From Stenotrophomonas sp. UBA2302 (GTDB lineage Bacteria > Pseudomonadota > Gammaproteobacteria > Xanthomonadales > Xanthomonadaceae): a DNA stretch of 35,831 bases. The position numbers were made by a program, and so were the translations under genes. Of this stretch, positions 1 to 6,920 are shown one piece after another. Every line of letters starts with the position of its first letter. Position 1 is the stretch's first letter. A model generated the notes under the pieces. That model saw only the letters and a list, made by a program, of their open reading frames with translations, was not told the origin of the DNA and made no database searches. Where the stretch lies: contig DDVW01000053.1 in NCBI GenBank assembly GCA_002345545.1, positions 196,545-232,375 on the forward strand, written 5' to 3'.

Positions 1-134
1 GCCAGTGCACAGCTCATCAACGCGATGGCGGCGGCGACGCCCAGCACCCCCATGGCCGTCGCCTGCCAGCGCGACGGCCGCCACTCACAGCGGAAGGGCG
101 CGGATATGGGCGATGAGTTGCGCCTGCTGCGCAT
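1..134 (-). CDS. YgfX-like small membrane protein, 3' part missing
   Basis: An ATG frame opens inside the 3' end of sdhE and runs off the window edge after 44 full codons. The visible residues contain E-W-R-P-S-R-W followed by a hydrophobic, Ala-rich stretch ([16 protein letters not shown]) that looks like a first membrane segment. A short protein starting this way directly after sdhE fits the YgfX/CptA-type inner-membrane protein often encoded beside sdhE (ygfY). The roughly 50-base overlap with sdhE suggests co-translation, although the true start could be a later codon. The family call rests on position and the WRPSRW motif only; most of the protein lies outside the window. Confidence 0.5.
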   Translation of the reverse strand, partial: MRSRRNSSPISAPFRCEWRPSRWQATAMGVLGVAAAIALMSCAL

Positions 135-339
135 CCGGACAGGCCTCGTAGCCCATGGACCAACGCCACAATTTATCGTCTTCGGTATCCAGCAGCTGTA
201 GGAAAACCTCGCGTTCCTGCGCCGGTGCCGACGCCCAGCAACGGTCAAGGTAACGGCCGAACAGCTGGTCCAGCTCCCGCATGCCGCGACGGCAGCGCCA
301 GCGCAGCTTCTTCAGCAAGATTTCTTCTTCCGGGCTCAT
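85..339 (-). CDS. sdhE: SdhE, FAD assembly factor for succinate dehydrogenase
   Basis: This 84-residue helical protein helps flavinylation of SdhA in the cytoplasm. It carries the family's RGxxE motif (R-R-G-M-R-E-L-D) near residue 15, followed by the acidic '[12 protein letters not shown]' stretch typical of SdhE/YgfY. The start was set at the ATG at 339, just downstream of an AGGTGG ribosome-binding site; the open frame extends further upstream, but that part does not resemble the family and would shorten the gap to sdhB. It is the last complete gene of the sdh operon, 115 bases after sdhB. Length matches the family (80-90 residues). The assignment is secure. Confidence 0.93.
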   Translation of the reverse strand: MSPEEEILLKKLRWRCRRGMRELDQLFGRYLDRCWASAPAQEREVFLQLLDTEDDKLWRWSMGYEACPDAQQAQLIAHIRALPL

Positions 340-454
340 ATCCACCTGTCCTGTTGCCGCGGCATCGCCACAGCGGAAACAAAGACGGCACCAGACCCAA
401 GGGCCGGTGCCGCCAGAGTCGCAAGGCGCGGACGCCCTGCGGGAAACCACCGGA

Positions 455-1240
455 TCAGGCGCGGCGCGCCATCATCAGCTTCTTGATCTCGGCAATCGCC
501 AGTGCCGGGTTCAAGCCCTTCGGGCAGGTCCGTGCGCAGTTCATGATCGTGTGGCAGCGGTACAGCTTGAACGGATCTTCCAGATCGTCCAGCCGCGCAC
601 CGGTGTCCTCGTCACGCGAATCGATGATCCAGCGGTAGGCCTGCAGCAGGATCGCCGGGCCCAGGTAGCGCTCGCCGTTCCACCAGTAGCTCGGGCAGCT
701 GGTCGAGCAGCAGGCGCACAGGATGCACTCGTACAGGCCGTCGAGCTTCTTGCGGTCGTCCGGCGACTGCAGGCGCTCGCGGTCCGGCGGCGGCGGAGTC
801 TGGGTGCGGATCCACGGCTTGATCGAGGCGTACTGCGCGTAGAAGTGGGTCAGGTCCGGAACCAGGTCCTTGACCACGTCCATGTGCGGCAGCGGGTAGA
901 TCGGCACCTCGGCCTTGCCGCAATCGGAAATGGCGCGGGTGCAGGCCAGCGTGTTGGTGCCGTCGATGTTCATCGCGCACGAACCGCAGATGCCTTCACG
1001 GCAGGAACGACGGAAGGTCAGGGTCGGATCGATCTCGTTCTTGATCTTGATCAGCGCATCCAGAACCATCGGGCCGCACGTATCGAGATCGATCTCGTAG
1101 GTGTCGGTACGCGGGTTCTGGTCGTCGTCCGGGCTCCAGCGGTAGACCTTGAAGGTACGCAGGTTCTTGCCGCCAGTTTTGGCCGGGAAGTGCTTGCCCT
1201 GGGTGATCCGGGAGTTTTTCGGAAGTGCAAATTCAGCCAT
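455..1240 (-). CDS. sdhB: Succinate dehydrogenase iron-sulfur subunit
   Basis: The 261-residue iron-sulfur subunit of complex II passes electrons from SdhA flavin to quinone on the cytoplasmic face of the inner membrane. Cysteines for the [2Fe-2S] centre are at 80, 85, 88 and 100 ([10 protein letters not shown]). The [4Fe-4S] and [3Fe-4S] ligands lie in [12 protein letters not shown] (172-182) and [12 protein letters not shown] (229-239). All cluster ligands are present. It follows sdhA by 18 bases and precedes sdhE. Length and motif order agree with the standard bacterial SdhB. Confidence 0.97.
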   Translation of the reverse strand: MAEFALPKNSRITQGKHFPAKTGGKNLRTFKVYRWSPDDDQNPRTDTYEIDLDTCGPMVLDALIKIKNEIDPTLTFRRSCREGICGSCAMNIDGTNTLACTRAISDCGKAEVPIYPLPHMDVVKDLVPDLTHFYAQYASIKPWIRTQTPPPPDRERLQSPDDRKKLDGLYECILCACCSTSCPSYWWNGERYLGPAILLQAYRWIIDSRDEDTGARLDDLEDPFKLYRCHTIMNCARTCPKGLNPALAIAEIKKLMMARRA

Positions 1241-1258
1241 GTTCGTAGGTTCCCCGGA

Positions 1259-3049
1259 TCAGTAGACGCGTGGCTTCGGCGGCACGACGGAGACGTCGTC
1301 GGTGAGCGTGTACATGTGCACCGGACGGAAGTCGAAGCTGCACTTGCCCTTCTCGTCGACGGTGACCAGCGTGTGCTTCATCCAGTTGACGTCGTCGCGC
1401 TCCGGATAATCCTCGTGCGCGTGGGCGCCACGGCTTTCCTTGCGCTGCTCGGCCGAGTTGATGGTGGCCACGGCGTTGAGCAGCAGGTTGTTGAGCTCGT
1501 AGGTTTCGATCAGGTCCGAATTCCACACCAGCGAACGGTCGGTGACCTTGACGTCCTGGAACGAATCGAACACCTCGGCCATCTTCTTGCAGCCCTCGGC
1601 CAGCGTCTGGCTGGTGCGGAACACCGCGGCATCGGCCTGCATCGTGCGCTGCATGCGATCGCGGATGACCGCGGTTGGGGTGTCGCCGTTGGCGTGGCGC
1701 AGCTTGTCCAGCAGGCCCAGCGCCTTGTCGCAGGCATCGGACGGCAGGGTCTTGTGCGGAGCACCCGGCTTGATCGTCTCGGCGCAGCGGTTGGCCACGG
1801 CGCGGCCGAACACCACCAGGTCCAGCAGCGAGTTGGAACCCAGGCGGTTGCCGCCATGCACCGACACGCAACCGGCCTCGCCGATGGCGTACAGGCCCGG
1901 CACCACCGCATCGGGGTTGTCGCCGACCTTGCGCACGACTTCGCCGTGGTAGTTGGTCGGGATACCGCCCATGTTGTAGTGGACCGTCGGGATCACCGGG
2001 ATCGGCTGCTTGTGCACGTCGACACCGGCGAAGATGCGGGCGCTCTCGGCGATACCCGGCAGCTTCTCGTCGATGACGCCCGGGCCGAGGTGGGTCAGGT
2101 CGAGCAGGATGTGGTCCTTGTGCTCGCCAACGCCCCGGCCTTCGCGGATTTCGATGGTCATCGAGCGCGACACCACGTCACGCGAGGCCAGATCCTTGTA
2201 GTGCGGTGCGTAGCGCTCCATGAAACGCTCGCCACTGGCGTTGCGCAGGATGCCGCCCTCGCCTCGCACACCTTCGGTGATCAGGCAGCCGGCGCCGTAG
2301 ATGCCGGTCGGGTGGAACTGCACGAACTCCATGTCCTGCAGCGGCAGGCCGGCACGGGCCACGAGGCCGCCACCGTCACCTGTACAGGTATGCGCCGAGG
2401 TGGCGCTGAAGTAGGCACGACCGTAACCGCCGGTGGCCAGCACCACGCCGTGGGCGCGGAACAGGTGCAGGGTGCCTTCGGCCATATCCAGCGCAAGCAC
2501 GCCGCGGCAGACGCCCTCTTCGTCCATGATCAGGTCAAGAGCGAAGTACTCGATCATGAACTGCGCGTTGTGCGCCAGCGACTGCTGGTACAGGGTGTGC
2601 AGCATGGCGTGGCCGGTACGGTCGGCGGCTGCGCAGGTACGCTGCGCGGACGGGCCTTCGCCGTACTTGGTGGTCATGCCGCCGAACGGGCGCTGGTAGA
2701 TCTTGCCGTCTTCGGTACGCGAGAACGGAACGCCGTAGTGTTCCAGCTCGATCACCGCCGGGATGGCCTCGCGGCACATGTACTCGATGGCATCCTGGTC
2801 GCCCAGCCAGTCGCCGCCCTTGATGGTGTCGTAGAAGTGGTAGCGCCAGTCGTCCTCGCCCATGTTGGCCAGTGCCGCGGCGATGCCGCCCTGCGCTGCC
2901 ACGGTGTGCGAGCGGGTCGGGAAAACCTTGGTGATGCAGACGGTCTGCAGGCCCTTCTGGGCCAAGCCGAAGGTCGCGCGCAGGCCGGCGCCGCCGGCGC
3001 CGACCACGACCATGTCGACCTTGTGTTCAGTAATGTTGTAAGCGGACAT
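1259..3049 (-). CDS. sdhA: Succinate dehydrogenase flavoprotein subunit
   Basis: This 596-residue catalytic subunit oxidises succinate to fumarate in the TCA cycle. The N-terminal dinucleotide fold is seen as G-A-G-G-A-G (17-22). The histidine that carries covalent FAD is His48, in [10 protein letters not shown]. The conserved [13 protein letters not shown] segment and the C-terminal '[10 protein letters not shown]' and '[13 protein letters not shown]' blocks are also present. The start at 3049 lies 3 bases after the sdhD stop, which supports coupled translation. A long open frame on the opposite strand is a codon-bias shadow of this gene. Confidence 0.97.
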   Translation of the reverse strand: MSAYNITEHKVDMVVVGAGGAGLRATFGLAQKGLQTVCITKVFPTRSHTVAAQGGIAAALANMGEDDWRYHFYDTIKGGDWLGDQDAIEYMCREAIPAVIELEHYGVPFSRTEDGKIYQRPFGGMTTKYGEGPSAQRTCAAADRTGHAMLHTLYQQSLAHNAQFMIEYFALDLIMDEEGVCRGVLALDMAEGTLHLFRAHGVVLATGGYGRAYFSATSAHTCTGDGGGLVARAGLPLQDMEFVQFHPTGIYGAGCLITEGVRGEGGILRNASGERFMERYAPHYKDLASRDVVSRSMTIEIREGRGVGEHKDHILLDLTHLGPGVIDEKLPGIAESARIFAGVDVHKQPIPVIPTVHYNMGGIPTNYHGEVVRKVGDNPDAVVPGLYAIGEAGCVSVHGGNRLGSNSLLDLVVFGRAVANRCAETIKPGAPHKTLPSDACDKALGLLDKLRHANGDTPTAVIRDRMQRTMQADAAVFRTSQTLAEGCKKMAEVFDSFQDVKVTDRSLVWNSDLIETYELNNLLLNAVATINSAEQRKESRGAHAHEDYPERDDVNWMKHTLVTVDEKGKCSFDFRPVHMYTLTDDVSVVPPKPRVY

Positions 3050-3052
3050 GTA

Positions 3053-3436
3053 TCAGTTCCCAAGCGCGACGCGGGCAACCGCGAAGATGCTGACGATCGC
3101 GCCGAGCACGGCGACGAACTTGACCGTGGTCTGCAGCGCCAGGGCCAGCAATGAATTGTGGATGTAGTCCTCCAGCACGACCTGCAGACCAAGCTGCGCA
3201 TGCCAGAACATGGCCACCAGGAAGCCGACCAGCGCGATCGCGTTCCACGGCTTGGCAACGGTCTCCACGGCGGTCACATAGTCGGCACCGATCAGGCTCA
3301 GCACCAGGCACAGGAACCACAGGGTCAGCACGACCAGCGCGGTGGCGGTCAGGCGCTGGTGGATGAAGGGCATCGTGCCGGACTTGGCGCTGCCCAGGCC
3401 GCGCGCATTCTTCAACGGGGTACGAAACTGGCTCAT
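3053..3436 (-). CDS. sdhD: Succinate dehydrogenase membrane anchor subunit
   Basis: The 127-residue hydrophobic anchor has three predicted membrane helices (about residues 30-50, 63-85 and 102-123). The motif W-H-A-Q-L-G-L-Q-V-V-L-E-D-Y contains the haem-ligand His and the downstream Asp-Tyr typical of SdhD. The start was set at the ATG whose first bases overlap the sdhC stop (ATGA). The N-terminus, with P-L-K-N-A-R-G-L-G-S-A-K-S-G, matches proteobacterial SdhD. With SdhC it anchors SdhAB and forms the quinone and haem b site. Confidence 0.93.
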   Translation of the reverse strand: MSQFRTPLKNARGLGSAKSGTMPFIHQRLTATALVVLTLWFLCLVLSLIGADYVTAVETVAKPWNAIALVGFLVAMFWHAQLGLQVVLEDYIHNSLLALALQTTVKFVAVLGAIVSIFAVARVALGN

Positions 3437-3825
3437 GCGGCAGCTCCCATGCAGACGTAGATCCAGATCAGCGCGGTGATCAGCAGGCTGCCGACCACCG
3501 ACATCCAGCTGCTGCGGATGAAGGCCGGCTTGCTGTAGCCGATGGCGAAGTCCTGCACGATGTGGCGGATGCCGTTGCACAGGTGGTAGGCAAAGCACCA
3601 GGTCCAGCCGAACAGGATCACCTTGCCGTACCAGGCACTGGCATGGGTGGTGAAGCAGTTCCAGGACTCAGGGCCCATCATCAGGGCGAGCAGGCCGCCT
3701 GCGATGATCAGGGCGCCGACAGCCAGAATGATGCCGCTGGCTCGATGCAGGATCGAGGTGGCCATCTGGATCTGCCAGCGATACACCTGCAGGTGTGGAG
3801 AAAGGGGGCGGGGTCTGTTCGCCAT
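3433..3825 (-). CDS. sdhC: Succinate dehydrogenase cytochrome b556 subunit
   Basis: This 130-residue protein has three membrane helices. It opens with M-A-N-R-P-R-P-L-S-P-H-L-Q-V-Y-R-W, followed by S-I-L-H-R-A-S-G, the classic SdhC start with quinone-site Ser and Arg residues. Y-H-L-C-N-G-I-R-H-I-V-Q-D carries the haem-binding histidine signature. The start was chosen at the ATG at 3825 because upstream in-frame codons do not resemble SdhC and would run into the DUF1674 gene. Its stop overlaps sdhD by ATGA. Confidence 0.93.
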   Translation of the reverse strand: MANRPRPLSPHLQVYRWQIQMATSILHRASGIILAVGALIIAGGLLALMMGPESWNCFTTHASAWYGKVILFGWTWCFAYHLCNGIRHIVQDFAIGYSKPAFIRSSWMSVVGSLLITALIWIYVCMGAAA

Positions 3826-3880
3826 TCGCTGACTCGTTATCTCGGCTGGGCGGCAGGATGCCGCGTTGGCTGTACGCTGC

Positions 3881-4054
3881 TCAGAAATCGATGCAGCGCC
3901 CGTTTTTCTCCCAATCGCCATATCGCACCGGATCGAGTCCGCCGCGACCACCGTATTCCTTCTGCGCCGCCTCCTCGGGAAGCGGCTGCTTCTCGGGGGC
4001 CTGCGGGGCTTCAGCTTCGGTCTCGGGAGTGGGGGTTGTTTGGACTATCATCAT
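3881..4054 (-). CDS. DUF1674 protein, SdhAF4-like succinate dehydrogenase assembly factor
   Basis: This is a 57-residue soluble protein with a disordered, Pro/Glu-rich N-terminus. Its C-terminus reads E-Y-G-G-R-G-G-L-D-P-V-R-Y-G-D-W-E-K-N-G-R-C-I-D-F in substance (last 25 residues), which is the DUF1674 signature shared with eukaryotic SDHAF4. SDHAF4 family proteins bind flavinylated SdhA and promote its joining to SdhB. The gene is 55 bases upstream of sdhC on the same strand, so it is probably the first gene of the operon. A TTG codon at 4072 also opens the frame, but tandem ATGs at 4054 and 4051 are preferred. The family call is good; the biochemical role is by homology. Confidence 0.85.
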   Translation of the reverse strand: MMIVQTTPTPETEAEAPQAPEKQPLPEEAAQKEYGGRGGLDPVRYGDWEKNGRCIDF

Positions 4055-4072
4055 TGGTCTCGCAACGCACAA

Positions 4073-4101
4073 ATTTTAGTCTCCGTTCACGTGTCTGACA
4101 A
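4073..4101 (-). promoter_or_regulatory. Sigma-70 promoter for the DUF1674-sdhCDAB-sdhE operon
   Basis: Read on the minus strand, TTGTCA (4101-4096) is followed after exactly 17 bases by TAAAAT (4078-4073); each hexamer has one mismatch to consensus. The start of transcription would be near 4066, giving a leader of about 12 bases before the ATG at 4054. The -35 hexamer lies inside the first codons of the divergent ygfZ. Confidence 0.6.
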
Positions 4102-4948
4102 CCTCGCCCCCCGTTTCAGCGGTTTCCGCACCTTCTCCCAGCCGCAGATCCTGCGCCTTTCCGGTGCCGATGCGGTGGCCTTCGCGCAGGCGCAGTTCGC
4201 CAGCGATGTCGCCGCCCTGGCCGACGGCCACTGGCACTGGAGCACCTGGCTGAACGCCAAAGGCCGCGTGCTGGCTACGTTTCAACTGTTACGGCTGGAT
4301 CCGCAGCAGCTGCTGCTGGTCTGCCACGATGGCGATGTGGAAACGATGGCCGGGCAACTGCGTGGCTTCATCTTCCGGCGCAAAGTGACGTTGACGGTGG
4401 ATGCGACGCTGGCCGTGTCCGGCGCGTTCAGCGCTCCGGAAAAGACCGGCAATGCGCAGATCGCGGTGAGCGACGATGGCCTTATCGAGCTCGATGCCGG
4501 CACCACCGCCCTGCCCCGCTGCCTGCGGATCGGCCCTGCAACCGTCGTGGCGACGGCGGCGGAAGAGCTGGCCTGGCGCCAGTCCGACCTGCGCCTGGGC
4601 CTGCCGCGTCTGATCGACAGCCAGCGCGAGCAGTGGACCCCGCAGCAGCTGGGGCTGGACCGGCTCAACGCCTACAGCGTCAAAAAAGGCTGCTATCCGG
4701 GGCAGGAGATCGTTGCCCGCACCCACTTCCTCGGCAAGGCCAAGCGCGCGGCCACCCTGCTGCGCGCGCAAAGCCCGCTGACCGCCGGCCAGAGCGTCAG
4801 CCACAACGGCAGCGATATCGGCACCCTGGCCAGCACCGCGGGAGAACTGGCGCTGGCGGTGCTGCCACTGGAACTGTCCGAAGGCGACCTGGGCATCAGT
4901 GGCGAGGTGGTCACCATCGAGCCACTGCTGGACGGACTGGCTCGCTGA
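4091..4948 (+). CDS. ygfZ: YgfZ/GcvT-fold folate-binding protein
   Basis: This 285-residue cytoplasmic protein is related to aminomethyltransferase GcvT. YgfZ uses tetrahydrofolate and supports repair or synthesis of some Fe-S enzymes and tRNA modification by MiaB. The family signature K-G-C-Y-P-G-Q-E is intact with Cys201, and the upstream L-N-A-K-G-R motif near residue 57 is also present. The start was set at GTG 4091 (V-S-D-N-L-A-P-R-F); the open frame continues upstream, but those residues overlap DUF1674 antisense and do not look like YgfZ. No Shine-Dalgarno is visible before the GTG. It is divergent from the sdh operon, whose SdhB is an Fe-S protein. Confidence 0.88.
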   Translation: MSDNLAPRFSGFRTFSQPQILRLSGADAVAFAQAQFASDVAALADGHWHWSTWLNAKGRVLATFQLLRLDPQQLLLVCHDGDVETMAGQLRGFIFRRKVTLTVDATLAVSGAFSAPEKTGNAQIAVSDDGLIELDAGTTALPRCLRIGPATVVATAAEELAWRQSDLRLGLPRLIDSQREQWTPQQLGLDRLNAYSVKKGCYPGQEIVARTHFLGKAKRAATLLRAQSPLTAGQSVSHNGSDIGTLASTAGELALAVLPLELSEGDLGISGEVVTIEPLLDGLAR

Positions 4949-5150
4949 TAGCGCCTGCGCCCGGTTCTTCGATGGCACAAGCATCCCGGCCGGCATCTTC
5001 CGGCAGCTGAATCCGCCGCCTCCAGCGGTGTCAGCAGACATTCCGAAGCAGCCGCTGCCGCCACCGGAGCCGCCCGATGCTTGGCGCGCGCCGCACAATT
5101 TCCGAACGCACATCGCCGCGCCGCGTCATGGCGGGCTGCCTCGGCGCGGC

Positions 5151-5156
5151 TATGAT
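5151..5156 (+). promoter_or_regulatory. Candidate -10 box for the leucine-catabolism genes
   Basis: TATGAT (one mismatch to TATAAT) stands 31 bases before the ATG at 5188. No good -35 hexamer is visible at 16-18 bases spacing, so the site would need an activator or is fortuitous. The rest of the 239-base gap 4949-5187 shows no gene. Confidence 0.35.
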
Positions 5157-5187
5157 CCGCAGCATTCTGGACTGTGATGGATCTTCG

Positions 5188-5979
5188 ATGAGCAATTCCC
5201 TGCTTGTGCAACACCACCGGGGCGTGGCGACACTTACGCTCGATCGCCCGGAACTGCACAACGCCTTCGACGCGGGACTGATCGGGACATTGACCCGCGC
5301 GCTGCAGCAGGCCGGTGCCGACCCGTCGGTTCGCGCCGTGCTCCTGGCCGGCAGCGGCGCGTCGTTCTCCGCCGGTGCCGACCTGCAGTGGATGCGCGCG
5401 ATGGCCAGCGCCAGCCAGGAAGAAAACCGGATCGATTCACTGGCACTGGCGCGGTTGATGCGCACGCTGGACGAACTGCCCAAGCCCACCATCGCCCGCG
5501 TGCATGGCGCCGCCTTCGGCGGGGGCGTCGGCCTGGTGGCCTGCTGCGATATCGCCATTGCCGCCGAAGGCGCGCGCTTCGGCCTGACCGAAAGCCGCCT
5601 GGGTCTGTTGCCGGCGGTGATCTCACCCTATGTGATCGCCGCCATCGGCCCGCGCCAGGCACGGCGCTGGTTCGCCACCGGCGAGCATTTCGATGCCGCC
5701 ACCGCCCACGAGATCGGTCTGGTGCATCAGCTTGTCCCCGCCGCAGCGCTTGACGATGCGGTGCATGCGCAGCTGGAACTGCTGCGCAAAGCCGGGCCGG
5801 TCGCCAGCGCATCGGCCAAGGTACTGGTACGCGAAGTCTGCGCCACCGGTGGCGACCGCGATGCGCTTGATCGCGCCAATGCCGCGCTGATCGCCGCGCT
5901 GCGCGCCTCCGACGAGGGCCGCGAAGGCCTGTCGGCATTTCTCGAAAAGCGCGCCCCGCACTGGGCGCGAAAGGACTGA
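5188..5979 (+). CDS. liuC: Enoyl-CoA hydratase family, probable 3-methylglutaconyl-CoA hydratase
   Basis: This 263-residue crotonase-fold enzyme has oxyanion-hole segments G-A-S-F-S-A-G-A-D-L-Q-W-M (about residues 55-68) and H-G-A-A-F-G-G-G-V-G-L, plus a catalytic-region T-E-S-R-L-G-L motif. The next gene is HMG-CoA lyase, so the best substrate is 3-methylglutaconyl-CoA, the step before the lyase in leucine catabolism; this specificity is inferred from context. The start at ATG 5188 (M-S-N-S-L-L-V-Q-H) is the family-like start; upstream in-frame codons are discounted. The methylcrotonyl-CoA carboxylase and isovaleryl-CoA dehydrogenase genes usually nearby are not in the window. A general enoyl-CoA hydratase remains possible. 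Confidence 0.8.
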   Translation: MSNSLLVQHHRGVATLTLDRPELHNAFDAGLIGTLTRALQQAGADPSVRAVLLAGSGASFSAGADLQWMRAMASASQEENRIDSLALARLMRTLDELPKPTIARVHGAAFGGGVGLVACCDIAIAAEGARFGLTESRLGLLPAVISPYVIAAIGPRQARRWFATGEHFDAATAHEIGLVHQLVPAAALDDAVHAQLELLRKAGPVASASAKVLVREVCATGGDRDALDRANAALIAALRASDEGREGLSAFLEKRAPHWARKD

Positions 5980-6026
5980 ACCATGCTTTCCCGCATTCCC
6001 CTGCCCGCCCGCTGCACGGTGTACGC

Positions 6027-6920
6027 ATGAGCGACTTCGTCCGCATCGTCGAGGTCGGCCCGCGCGATGGCCTGCAGAACGAGAAGCAGCTCATTCCCAC
6101 TGCCGACAAGATCGAGCTGATCGACCGGCTCTCGGCCACCGGCCTGCGCAGCATCGAGGCCACCAGCTTCGTCAGCCCCAAATGGGTGCCGCAGCTGGCC
6201 GACGCAGCCGAGGTTTTCACCGGCATCCGGCGCCTGCCGGGAATCATCTACCCGGTGCTGGTTCCCAATGAACAGGGCTACGCGCGCGCCCGCGCGGTCG
6301 GAGTGGAGGAAGTGGCCGTGTTCACCGCCGCCTCCGAGCAGTTCAACCGCACCAATACCAATGCCGGCATCGATGAATCCCTGCTGCGCTTCGAACCGGT
6401 ACTGGCCCAGGCCAGGGCCGATGGCGTGAAGGTGCGCGGTTATGTCTCCACCGTGCTGGGCTGCCCGTATCAGGGCGATGTGCCACTGGCCGATGTGGTG
6501 CATGTGGCCCGCCGCCTGCATGCGATGGGCTGCTACGAGATCTCGCTGGGTGACACCATCGGCGTCGGCACGCCGCACAAGGCGCGCGCGATGCTGCAGG
6601 CAGTGGCGGCGGAAATCCCGATGCAGGCGCTGGCCGTGCACTTCCACGACACCTACGGCCAGGCGCTGGCCAATATCGCCGCCTGCCTGGAAGAAGGAGT
6701 CCGCGTGGTCGACTCGGCGGTCGCCGGCACCGGTGGCTGTCCCTATGCGCGTGGCGCCAGCGGGAATGTCGCCAGCGAGGATGTGGTGTATATGTTGCAC
6801 GGAATGGGGATGGTCACCGGCATCGACCTGCCGGCCCTGGCCGCCACAGGACATTGGCTCAGCGAACGGCTGGGCCGGGATACAGGCAGCAGGACAGGGA
6901 AAGCATTGGCGGCCTCATGA
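6027..6920 (+). CDS. mvaB: Hydroxymethylglutaryl-CoA lyase
   Basis: This 297-residue TIM-barrel lyase cleaves HMG-CoA to acetoacetate and acetyl-CoA, the last step of leucine breakdown. The N-terminal V-E-V-G-P-R-D-G-L-Q-N-E carries catalytic Arg and metal-binding Asp. H-F-H-D-T-Y-G-Q supplies metal-binding histidines. The active-site cysteine is Cys238 in G-G-C-P-Y-A-R-G-A-S-G-N-V-A-S-E-D. It follows the hydratase by 47 bases, and its stop overlaps the next gene by ATGA. Length equals bacterial MvaB. Confidence 0.94.
   Translation: MSDFVRIVEVGPRDGLQNEKQLIPTADKIELIDRLSATGLRSIEATSFVSPKWVPQLADAAEVFTGIRRLPGIIYPVLVPNEQGYARARAVGVEEVAVFTAASEQFNRTNTNAGIDESLLRFEPVLAQARADGVKVRGYVSTVLGCPYQGDVPLADVVHVARRLHAMGCYEISLGDTIGVGTPHKARAMLQAVAAEIPMQALAVHFHDTYGQALANIAACLEEGVRVVDSAVAGTGGCPYARGASGNVASEDVVYMLHGMGMVTGIDLPALAATGHWLSERLGRDTGSRTGKALAAS

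Noticed and set aside
281..3154. A 957-codon open frame on the plus strand
   Set aside because: It is antisense to sdhB and sdhA, both certain, and its Val/Arg/His-rich composition is the usual shadow of high-GC codon use.
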